The notes beneath the pieces were generated by a model. That model worked only from the letters and a program-made list of their open reading frames with translations. It had not been told where the DNA came from and searched no databases. A stretch of 64,000 bases of DNA from Phymatolithon calcareum (Eukaryota; Rhodophyta; Florideophyceae; Hapalidiales), in the NCBI GenBank assembly GCA_977006965.1, contig OZ345382.1:1178001-1242000 (forward strand). Direction: 5' to 3'. Positions 42,560-50,454 of this stretch are shown here, piece after piece. The translations under genes were made by a program, and so were the position numbers. Position 1 is the stretch's first letter, and each line of letters opens with the position of its first letter.

Positions 42560-43200
42560 TGATGACTGCGTTGCAGCTTTCTTGGTCTATTGGTTAGCTT
42601 TTCGTTGCGAATGGAGCAGGAAAATTGGCGTTTTCTGATGAAGGTTGGCGAAGACGAGTACTGTAAGCAGGATTTGGCAACCCTAAACTTTTCCAGTGTG
42701 GGCTCGGTCCAAGATGCCGAGCGGGCTGAAGCACCATCATCAGGTTATTATGAATTGAGGCTAACAATCTTGACTGTCGCAATCTTAATCTTCTTCACTG
42801 GGTGCTGAATTAGGACCCTTTTTACGCACAGTGACGTACTTGCGAGACCACCGAACTTCTCTTCAAGTACATCCTGAGCCGTACCAATCACGTTATTAAC
42901 TTGGAAATGACTGTCTATAGTCTACAACATTCTTCTCGACTAAGCGCCTTCGTTCCTTGGCATGTTTGGATGCACCGATCCGTAGACGGGAGTCTTTTTC
43001 TTGCGGCGCAACAGGTCTGATTCTTAAGAGTAGACAGCACATTTTTGTTCCTAGCTCAGCACGATGTGCTTTTCAGGTGGTAGTTGCGGTACTATTCGCA
43101 CAGAAGACAAGCCCGGCTTTACGACTCTGGCGTGAGCGAGCTGTTTCGCCTTCGTGTTATAGATTTTTTCGAGCTTTTAAATCACCCCTCAATTGAGTGA
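42560..43200 (-). pseudogene. N-terminal remnant of PiggyBac-like copy 2
   Basis: Aligns with copy 1 and with the 29.2-30.6 kb copy: CACTGGGTGCTGAATTAGGA versus CACCGGGTGCTGAATTAGGA at about 42.80 and 29.52 kb, and AAGACAAGCCCGGCTTTACG near 43.1 kb versus AATACAAGCCCGGGTTTACG at 30.54 kb. Reading frames are broken. Confidence 0.5.
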
Positions 43201-43263
43201 TTTACACTCAATTGAGGTGGTTAGTAAACTAGACACTAGGGATGACATAGATTATTGATTGCT

Positions 43264-43289
43264 CTATGTCATCCCTAGGGATGACATAG
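43264..43289. repeat. 26-bp perfect palindrome, apparent empty target site
   Basis: CTATGTCATCCCT and its exact reverse complement, with CTAG at the centre. The flanks of copy 2 are the two halves of this sequence. ATGTCATCCCTAGGGAT appears again at about 43.485 kb. Confidence 0.85.
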
Positions 43290-43336
43290 CAGCTTTGATA
43301 GGACACTCGTACGAAATCCTTATTTTCCACTTGTTT

Positions 43337-43483
43337 CTCAGCCGGCTGACAAGCGTGTTGTGCACAGTACTCTCGGGATGACAATCGCCCTCAGGCCATG
43401 ATATTCGGTCCTCGGCTGCGCCTCGGTTGAATATCATGCCCTCGGGCTAATGTCAACCCTCGCAGCCGGTGCACAACCCCCAC
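43337..43483. repeat. foldback repeat, copy 1, flanking the Crypton
   Basis: 43357-43477 (121 bp) starts GTTGTGCAC and ends GTGCACAAC, with long imperfect arms (GGGATGACA, CCTCAGG-CATGATATTC, CCTCGG and complements). A second copy at 45572-45718 extends the similarity through CTCAGCCGG-TGACAAGCGT on the left and CCCCCAC on the right. Same orientation. Confidence 0.8.
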
Positions 43484-43800
43484 ATGTCATCCCTAGGGAT
43501 AGGGCAAGACAAAATCCTATTTTTTGAGTATGTTCTAAGGGTACCCCCGGTCTCTAGGAAGATTTAGTAATCAATTTTCTTCATTGAAAAGACAGTCTGG
43601 TTTCCAATTATGGTCTCGAGGCATCAATCACTCTCAGATAATTAGCTTCGAATCTCTACTTTGCTTTAGTTGAATATTATTTCCTTCGTGGTCATGCGGC
43701 ACAGGTGTCCTCGGCGGAGCATCATCAATCAAAAGAGCGTGTTCGGCAACCGGAGTTGTAAACAATATTGCAATCTATTTTTATTAAAACTAGATCGATG
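43484..43800. other. spacer before Crypton, no gene
   Basis: No coding or terminal structure recognised beyond the palindrome fragment at 43.485 kb. ORFs are short. Confidence 0.3.
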
Positions 43801-44149
43801 AACATGAAGTTACCGATTCATCTGGAGGTCATTTGCAAGTGTCAGGGTTCTTAATTGGATGGTTATTAATGAGAACACTAATAGTGCTTCCGGAAACGTC
43901 GCGCAAGGTGGAAAGAAAACTAAGAGAAGAGCTTCCAGTTGTAGAATGTGTTGGTAATGTTGACATATGGCGCACCGCCTCAAGGTTTTCCGGAGTACCA
44001 TGAATCGATAGAGTAGGAGCCAGGGAAGTGCGCAAGCGGAGACTCTCTTTGTGCGTCTCAGCACCAATCGCCTCATGTTCAACCTTCTTCAGATTCCCCG
44101 GTAGCTGGCAAGGTGGTTGTTCCAGGAATATGTCTCGCTGCTACTGCTG

Positions 44150-44869
44150 TCCCTCGTCTCCATCTATATTTTGATAGTTTTGAAGGCTGCGAGGATCGCG
44201 GTGCCCCGTTCGCATGCTCACTGACGAGTCAGTGTGTCCCGATGCAAGGAGTAGAGATGTTACAGTTGCGCGGATTCCGTGTGTGACCATTCCCCCCTTC
44301 GCACCGGATCATTTGATCCCAACTTCATTGCAAACATTGCCGACAATCCTTCCAAATGAGTTCTTCCCAAGATGCTGCTTCTTAAAGAATTTTGAAAACT
44401 TTGTAGCACGCGGGTTTACACCAAGAAAAAACCGATCACTGCCACAGTCGATCGCGCGACGCACACTCAGGTAATCATCGATGTCTTGGTACAATTTTAA
44501 GATACCACCCAGCGCTGTGCGGTTCGAAACTAAACTTTGCGTGGGTTTGTCGCGTACAGCGCGCATACCGCCCCGATTAGTCTTTGAAGCCCCTGCTCTG
44601 CTTCCGATAACTGCAGAAATGCGATAAACCCATTCACCACGGATCTTCTCCTTGGTAAACTGCCGTGTGAGGAGAAGGGCGAGGGAGGTTGGGCTCATTG
44701 CGGTGACCAGCGCAACTTCGAAAACGAGCCTGTTGAGGAAGCGGAATGGGGTTTCTCGGGAAAGAACAGACGACGAGTAAAGTAGCACAAGATCTTCGTG
44801 TGACAAAATATTATGGCTCTCTGTGAAGGCCCCTCGGGCTTGCTGATCGGAAAGCTTACTGTCAATCAC
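44150..44869 (-). pseudogene. Crypton-type tyrosine recombinase, one in-frame stop
   Basis: The frame 44309-44869 ends with HLGKNSFGRIVGNVCNEVGI K-stop (TGA at 44309-44311); the same frame then continues with THGIRATVTSLLLASGHTDS and RTGHRDPRSLQNYQNI. H-x-x-R (THGIR), the second His (TGH) and the nucleophile Tyr (QNY) are the conserved tyrosine-recombinase motifs. The 'LGKNS' block is typical of Crypton/DUF3504 proteins. Where the first catalytic Arg is expected (T-x-M-R-P) the sequence has Ser (TAMSPTSLALL). Stop plus missing Arg argue for inactivity. Confidence 0.75.
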
Positions 44870-44871
44870 AG

Positions 44872-45294
44872 CTACAAGACCCAGGCTCGGGCAATTGCCT
44901 GGGGTAAGAATGTTTTAAACCCATCAAAGAACAGAATCAGTCGCGCCATCTCAAACTTGCGCTCCAAACTAGACTCTTCTCCGTTCCGGCACAAAAAGCG
45001 CGCGAGGGCACGCATGGAGTACTCGTTGCTCTTTTCTGTGTTCTCAGGAACGCGAACACTCAAGAATCGCTCCGTCTCTTTTGTGTGGTGCATAGGCGGT
45101 GCTAGTGTGATGTTCAGCGTATGTGTCTCTGCGACTTCTGCGGACGGTGCGAATGCAGGTGGCGCAAAGACTGGGACCGGATTTGCCCTCAGCGCTGGAT
45201 GCGAGACGGAAGCATTCCCTGGATTTGACGGCGAGAATAGAGCTACGCGTGCCCCGTCCCTGCCGCCAGTGAGCTTTGAGGGGTTCGTGTACAC
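44872..45294 (-). pseudogene. N-terminal part of Crypton protein
   Basis: 140 codons on the minus strand: a Pro/Ala-rich start, then from about residue 80 RVPENTEKSNEYSMRALARF and ERKFEMARLILFFDGF, compatible with the helical SAM-like N-terminal domain of tyrosine recombinases. It is out of frame with the catalytic part, so a frameshift lies near 44.87 kb. Confidence 0.4.
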
Positions 45295-45419
45295 AGGAGC
45301 AGCGGGATCGCAGGCTCTTGTGGCTTAGGAGGCGCGAAGGTGGACGCTGACGGGTGGAAGGAACCATTCTCCGCTTCAATGTCCGACTATTCGGAGTCAA
45401 TAATCTGGTCTAGGAGAGC

Positions 45420-45560
45420 TCCGGTCGCTGAAGGATCGTGGGTTGTTTTCAGACATCTGCTATCTCTTGCAACTGATGTGAAGAGTTATGGCCCCTCAGA
45501 AGTGTTCAGCATTACGTGAGGAGTTATGACCTTGAAGCAATCAGTTGCAAGAGGAAGCCG
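45420..45560. repeat. inverted-repeat block beside the foldback
   Basis: Imperfect inverted pair: GCAACTGATGTGAAGAGTTA on the left and the complement of GCAACTGATTGCTTCAAGGT on the right, with CATAACTCCTCA-like inner arms. The right half resembles the complement of 40.64-40.71 kb (GCTGAGGGGGTAGACAT, GGCTTCCTCTTGCAA), so this block is part of the repeat that served as target for PiggyBac-like copy 2. Confidence 0.55.
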
Positions 45561-45571
45561 ATGTCTACCCC

Positions 45572-45718
45572 CTCAGCCGGTTGACAAGCGTGTTGTGCAC
45601 AGTACTCTCGGGATGGCAGTCGCCCTCAGGCCATGATATTCGGACCTCGGCTGCGCCTTGGTTGAATATCATGCCCTCGGGCTCATGTCATCCCTCGCAG
45701 CCGGTGCACAACCCCCAC
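45572..45718. repeat. foldback repeat, copy 2
   Basis: Same sequence and orientation as 43337-43483 with few substitutions; core 45592-45712, bounded by GTTGTGCAC and GTGCACAAC. It ends exactly where a family E LINE fragment begins. Confidence 0.8.
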
Positions 45719-45933
45719 GAACTGGACTCCGGAGAAATGATAAGAACGGAAAAGGCATTAGACTCTATACTACTCTACAGCGTCACCATAACTGACAATA
45801 TGGAAAACGACGAGTCCCTGTATTAGGGACCAGGCGATATACTAGAATGAACAAGTTACGAAAAGCTGCTCCCGTACAGTCTTAGGAGTGTTAACGAGGG
45901 CTTTCAAATAAACAACTAAACGGTTGCAAAAAT
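45719..45933 (+). mobile_element. family E LINE 3' end, about 215 bp
   Basis: GAACTGGACTCCGGAGAAAT onward matches the end of the E ORF2 (EKALDSILLYSVTITDNMEN, DESLY) and the 3' UTR, ending GGTTGCAAAAATAA. No convincing TSD. One of four E copies with the same 3' end. Confidence 0.8.
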
Positions 45934-46199
45934 AACTAAATGGGACTTGAAACTGATTCGCAGCAGGAAAGGTCACAGTACTGATAAGGAGAATTTAGTA
46001 CAAGGGAACAGGAGATTGACAATGCTGTGCCCATGCAATAAACTTTTCTTCCCCGGCTCCATGATCTCCGTCAATCCACCCCTTCAACGATAATTCAATT
46101 TTTACTAAATTGTTTTTGAAAGCGTCCAAGTCTTACGGCTTGCTCAACTGCCGATTAGCTTATACCTTTATTTCTTTCTTTAATGCAGAATGCGTTAAT
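45934..46199. other. unassigned spacer
   Basis: No gene. AAATTGTTTTTGAAAGCGTC near 46.11 kb resembles LINE 3' ends in minus orientation, perhaps the tail of the D element that follows. Confidence 0.3.
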
Positions 46200-47600
46200 T
46201 AATGCCAGAACTAACCCTAGAGTAAGTTCTCATTGTTCAAATATTGGAGTATCTCTACGGGTCTCTCCCTGCACAGATTTTCTACCGTTTTGTCTCGCAC
46301 TCTTCAGATGAATTTTCGTCGAGAGGCAGTCCTCCCAGAGCAGTGTAGGATGAGGTGCTCCACTGTCTCCTTGATGCCATACGGGCACATCTTGCATACT
46401 GTGTCGTAGAGAAGCGGTTCATTCTCGCTGTGCCCATGGTGAAAGCTTGCCACAATAGGGCTGCAGTTCACTATGAGCTGGTGATGTACCACCTCTGCAC
46501 GTCTCTGCAAGATGCGCAGATCTTTCGGAAGCGTAGGAAGGGTCACTGGTTTGCTTCTACAGGGCGGCTTGATGATGGATCGTGCCGCTTCCAAACTGAG
46601 AGGTATCGCTTGGTGCACAGCCAGACTCGATTCCGAAATTCCCCGTCGCGCAAGTTCATCAGCAGCCTCATTCTTCGCGACGCCGCAGTGACTCGGTATC
46701 CAAACACACTTTATCTGAATCTCGCATGTAAATAATCGTTCCATAAGGTTCCATAGATTCCGGACCATGTCACCAAACATCCGCGGTTGCCCGTTGAGCG
46801 CGTCTATGCAGCTACGGCTGTCAGTGAACCATCTGATAGTGCTGCCGCGGGAAAGTTGTAGCGTTAACGTTGCTTGGAAGGCCTGTACGGCGGCAAATGC
46901 CTCCGCGTCAAATGAAGAGCCGACAGCCCCAACGGCCAGCGCTTCTTCCATAACAGTTTCTTCGCGGCGCAAAATGAGAATCCCAGCTCCGCCGACCTGG
47001 AATGGGATTGTACGATACATGTCGAGTGTGTCACCGTCTTCGTCGCACACGGTAACGCGTTGTTTCGAGGCGGTCGGGGTCGATGAGTATGCATGCTCGT
47101 CTCCGTCGTCGTAGGCCAAGAGGATGTCCATGGGCCTGCCGTGTCGAGACTCAAAACGTTTCGCTGCTTCGTGGTTCTGGTATTGAGAGGGACTGAATTT
47201 GCTCAACGTCGCAGTATACCAACCTTCATCCCATTTCACGAAGACTCGTTCTCCATGATTCAAGTCGCAGACAAATTCATGCGGTACTTTTCCGACACTT
47301 CCGTCCGTCCATATTTCGATATCGGCTGGTTGTGCTGCCTTTCGCTCTAGAAGAAAAGCTTCTGTCGTGGTACGCTTCTCCTCTGGATCATCTTTCGCCG
47401 AAACAGGAGTCGTGAAGGTTAAAAACCTGTTACTTGAGCTGTCCTTCTGAATTGGTGGTTGGATCCCATTGCGGGGGAGCGCAAGGATCCTTTTCTCCGC
47501 CAGGTGGTAGGTGCTCGAGTCCCTCCACGACCCTACGTTGCGTCTAGAGTTCAACATATTTGTCTGGCTTTTGCGAGCCACAGGAGTGTCCGGTAGAAGT
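46200..47600 (-). mobile_element. family D LINE fragment, minus strand
   Basis: Holds one long uninterrupted frame (46304-47581) with RNase H and the C-terminal Cys/His motif. The 3' UTR extends to about 46.1-46.2 kb. The 5' part (APE, RT) is absent. No TSD identified. The best preserved D copy in the window. Confidence 0.65.
46304..47581 (-). CDS. LINE D RNase H with inserted Tudor-like module and C-terminal zinc motif
   Basis: 425 codons, no stops. RNase H motifs: EIWTDGSVGK (first Asp, about residue 90), SSFDAEAFAAVQAF (Glu), RWFTDSRSCIDAL (Asp), WIPSHCGVAKNEAADELARR (His, Asp). A C-terminal CKMCPYGIKETVEHLILHCS motif follows. Between the first Asp strand and GGAGILILRRE lie about 97 extra residues, including GERVFVKWDEGWYTATLSKF and ILLAYDDGDEHAYSS, which resemble a Tudor/agenet-like barrel (W-D-x-G-W-Y ... 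Y-D-D-G-D). RNase H normally has a short loop there. The first 85 residues are unrecognised. Removes RNA from RNA-DNA hybrids during retrotransposition; barrel role unknown. Confidence 0.7.
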   Translation of the reverse strand: MARKSQTNMLNSRRNVGSWRDSSTYHLAEKRILALPRNGIQPPIQKDSSSNRFLTFTTPVSAKDDPEEKRTTTEAFLLERKAAQPADIEIWTDGSVGKVPHEFVCDLNHGERVFVKWDEGWYTATLSKFSPSQYQNHEAAKRFESRHGRPMDILLAYDDGDEHAYSSTPTASKQRVTVCDEDGDTLDMYRTIPFQVGGAGILILRREETVMEEALAVGAVGSSFDAEAFAAVQAFQATLTLQLSRGSTIRWFTDSRSCIDALNGQPRMFGDMVRNLWNLMERLFTCEIQIKCVWIPSHCGVAKNEAADELARRGISESSLAVHQAIPLSLEAARSIIKPPCRSKPVTLPTLPKDLRILQRRAEVVHHQLIVNCSPIVASFHHGHSENEPLLYDTVCKMCPYGIKETVEHLILHCSGRTASRRKFI

Positions 47601-47679
47601 CGAAGTGCAGCTTATACCTGATCAGGTTCCTTGTTTGGTATTCTTATAATATCCCCTTGTTTCCCTAATCGGTTTTATA

Positions 47680-47984
47680 TTAGCTTTTGGCTTTTAAAGA
47701 AGACCCGCGTCATTTTCCATGGTAGCGACAAGGTTATTGCTGAATACCAATAGCTCATCCAGAGCTTTCTCAGTCGTGATTCTGTTTTCAACTTCGAGTT
47801 TAATATCCTGAAAGATTGCGTTCCAGGGTCTCAATGTGATATCGGACCTTATGGCCGAATTTCTCAACTATCCTTGCTGTAGGCACCTTCTGAAACCTCC
47901 CACATTTGTATTGAAGCGCCAATTGGGAACATTAAAGTTTTCGCCAATCCTCTTGTCTTGGCATATAGTATTTTCCTTTTCCTC
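47680..47984 (-). mobile_element. family F/B LINE 3' remnant
   Basis: Minus-strand C-terminal region: complement of CTGAATACCAATAGCTCATC / CCAGAGCTTTCTC encodes the EKALDELLVFSN-like end; FPQ-ST-like residues appear near 47.88 kb. The 3' UTR is mostly missing. Frame broken. Confidence 0.55.
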
Positions 47985-48428
47985 TTTGACTCTAGTGTCT
48001 ATTCGACGGACCCCCTCAATTGAAGGGCGATTTAAACGCTCGAAAAAATCCATAAAGAAAATTCAAAACAGCTCGCTCACGCCATAATCTTAGAGTCGGG
48101 TTTAACTTCTGTGCGAGGAGTACCCACACTGCGACCTTATATTCTCTTCGTTCGGCGCTACCAACGAAAATATGTTGGTCACTCAGACGTTCCGGATACT
48201 GCCCTTCCGCGAGAAAAAGACCGGCCGCGTGCGGTCGGTACCAGGCCTTGGGAGTAACATACTGGTATTGCACTATATTGAAATATAGTGGTATTGATAC
48301 GCTATTGAACGCTGGTCCCGTATTGCAGTACGTATTGGAGGATCGGGGAAGTGACAGATCTGAGACGATAACCACCAGGAAGAAGGAATTCAGAAGAGCT
48401 TCAAGCCACAAGTAACGACATCACATCG

Positions 48429-48720
48429 ATGGAAACCAGAGAACCGTTTGATGAAGCGATGAAGCACATAATAGCGAACCAATCTGCAGAAGAACTCCGA
48501 TCAGCATTCCTGAAAAAGGAAGGAGAGAGCCTGGAGTCGAAGAGAAAGAGGAAAATTCCGTACGACAAGACAAGAGAACTCCCCGCAATACTCAAATTTC
48601 CACAACTGAAACACAGGCAACTGGCGGTTCAGTACGCCTTTGGAAGATTTCCCCAAGTGTCTACCACACTGATGGCAGATAGATTCGGAAACAAAGTCAG
48701 ACAGCACATGGAGACCCTGG
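48429..48720 (+). pseudogene. family B LINE ORF2 C-terminal fragment, interrupted
   Basis: METREPFDEAMKHIIANQSA, then KRKIPYDKTRELPAILKFPQ and AFGRFPQVSTTLMADRFGNK up to RQHMETL, where LINE A interrupts it. The open frame continues by chance into the LINE A 5' UTR to 48866. The last about 40 codons resume at 53697-53821 (DRNLSVYELKEDD...EEELY). Confidence 0.7.
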
Positions 48721-48855
48721 CTCCGGTCAGCAGTAAAATATTTGGACTGGACCGACCAGGCCCAGTCAGCGTAAGTGGTACGTGCCCGGCGAAACAGAGA
48801 AAATCTGCAGGGGAAACTCCCCAGGAGGTCCCCACCCTCTTAGGCGCGAAGCGTC
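48721..48855 (+). promoter_or_regulatory. LINE A 5' UTR, presumed internal promoter region
   Basis: 135 bp between the left TSD and the ORF1 ATG. In full-length LINEs this region usually holds an internal Pol II promoter (family knowledge). No TATA box; nothing specific is visible apart from a GGCCCAGTCAGCGTAAGTGG stretch containing a GTAAGT donor-like site. Confidence 0.4.
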
Positions 48856-50454
48856 ATGCCTCCTGAACGCGAAATGGAGGCCACAGAGGACCGTGGAGGC
48901 CGAGAACTTCCGTGGGTAACGCAAGAGAGTCGCCGATCGAGACGTCGTGCGAGTCGAAACTCGACGGCGGAAAATGGAAATACTCAAAAAAATATCAAAA
49001 ATTTGAGTCAAGAAATCGATCAAGAGAGGACCACAGGTCCACAAGCAGTATCGTTGGCAATCGGGAGAAATCCGCGCGAAGGAGCTACGACAACCGCCCC
49101 CACAAAAGCTGGGGACATGAGTCAGAAGTTGCAGCACCCACCCAAGGTGAAGGACAACCCCACTCGGCAATTGTTTTCTTCGATCCGAAACATGATCTCG
49201 TGTTTTGGATGCGAGCGAAGGGGAGCACTTAGCATGACAGGAGGATACGGAACGGTCCCTCTGGTACTCAAATGCGCCAAATGTCCCTCGAGGAAGAACG
49301 GAAGTGACGTTGTGGCGTTTTTGGACGAGATGTTAGCATCCATTCAAGAGAAAAACACCTCGAAAACCTTAACTGAGAGAACAAGGGATCCAGCGAGAGA
49401 TGACGCTTGCGACTGCAGATCTCTAATGAAGAGACTCGACGAACTTGAGAGGAAGCACACAGACACAGTGGGCCGAATGACCATCATGGAGGCAGAACTG
49501 GCTACGCTAAGGGAAGAAAACTAGACACTGAAGGAGCAACTCCAGAGAGAAAAAGTAACACAGTCGAGTCCGGAACAAACCCAAGGCAGTGCCTCTGATA
49601 CTGAATTTCCCCCTCTGACCAAAACGGCACACAAGGAGGTGACAAAACCGTTATTCCTACATACAGCACGACGAGCAGTGGAAAATCCAAAGGTCTCTGA
49701 AGAAGACAGACCGAAATTGCACGCATTTACTGAAAGAATGGGGCCTATGATGAGGCCTGAAAAAAGCCCAATGGTGGAACTGCTGTATTTCAAGAACCTC
49801 CCGAAGACGGAAAGGGCGCACATCGAAGAAGCTGTTCGGGAACTTCTTGCGAACAGACGTCTACTGCATGTCTCGTTTATCGGAAACTCAGTTATGGAGC
49901 TTCTTGCTGAGAAGGTTGATAGCCCGAACATCATCAGTCTCGTCCGATCAGCTAAAATAGTTCACATGCCTCACTTCAACGCATTTGAGAATGCTCTAAA
50001 CAAACACCAGATACCAAACGCTCTCGAAGGTCAAAAAAAGAACATGGAAAAATTGAGGGGACGTGCGCGGTATTGCGTAGCAAAGGCGAACAATATCGTT
50101 GTCCGAGAATGGTACCAGGGTATGGCGAAAGCTGCAAACAGAAGATTTTTCGACCTTTGTGTTGAAAACGCAGTGACGGCAGAGAGGCGTAATCTGGTGG
50201 CACCGGAACTGCGTCAGGCGAGACTGCGTCAGGCGAGACAAGAAGCAGAGAATACAAAAGGAGAAACAGTCGAACCGCCGAACGCAGTTACTGGAAATCC
50301 TCAACAACCAGCAAAAGCAATTGTCTCAGAGACAGTTGATTCGGACGGTCAAGGGGACGAGGAAGACATTAGCCCCAATCATGCAGGTATAAGCGATCTG
50401 ACACCAGATACTCTTCAGGACGATGAAGAGGACAACATGCAAAATGCTATTTAA
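48856..50454 (+). pseudogene. LINE A ORF1 with a single in-frame TAG
   Basis: A single frame of 533 codons broken only by TAG at 49522-49524, between REEN and TLKEQ. Features: basic/Ser-rich N-terminus; C-x2-C ... C-x2-C (CFGC around residue 117, CAKC around 140), a possible zinc motif; a coiled coil ending at the stop (LMKRLDELERKHTDTVGRMT); a conserved-looking central domain (LLYFKNLPKTERAHIEEAVR, MELLAEKVDSPNIISLVRSA); and an acidic C-terminus (DDEEDNMQNAI). ORF1 proteins usually bind LINE RNA. TAG fits a CAG or similar substitution; readthrough is possible but unproven. The end overlaps ORF2 by 32 bases. Confidence 0.75.

Larger units (their letters stand above)
40719..43235 (-). mobile_element. 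PiggyBac-like copy 2 with CTAG duplication
   Basis: CTAG at 40715-40718 and 43236-43239; inside each, TGTCTAGTTTACT or its complement, then CCTCAATTGAGG. The flanks, CTATGTCATCC on the left and its inverted equivalent on the right, join into a 26-bp palindrome that exists intact at 43264-43289, only 24 bases away. Contents: TTGCAAT-rich block (40.77-41.33), Cys-rich C-terminus (41.32-41.55), LINE D piece (41.81-42.53), N-terminal remnants (42.6-43.15). Confidence 0.65.
43830..45330 (-). mobile_element. Crypton-like element (tyrosine recombinase), degenerate
   Basis: The minus strand encodes a tyrosine recombinase in pieces (44.14-44.87 kb) with an upstream 140-codon frame (44872-45294) of which the part with ENTEKSNEYSMRALARFLCR may be the core-binding domain. 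Downstream (43.83-44.13 kb) is a further tail in the same direction. Cryptons carry a tyrosine recombinase and lack TIRs; none are seen here. It lies between two same-orientation 121-bp foldback repeats. Confidence 0.65.

Noticed and set aside
40704-43250. Tc1/mariner-type TA target for PiggyBac-like copy 2 (TIR TGTCATCCCTAG...)
   Set aside because: The extended TIR is explained by the palindromic target; copy 1 lacks the extra bases in matching form, and the intact palindrome nearby shows the target carried them before insertion.
48429-48866. Single 145-codon protein
   Set aside because: Its last 49 codons are the LINE A 5' UTR; it is a LINE B ORF2 fragment running by chance into the next element.
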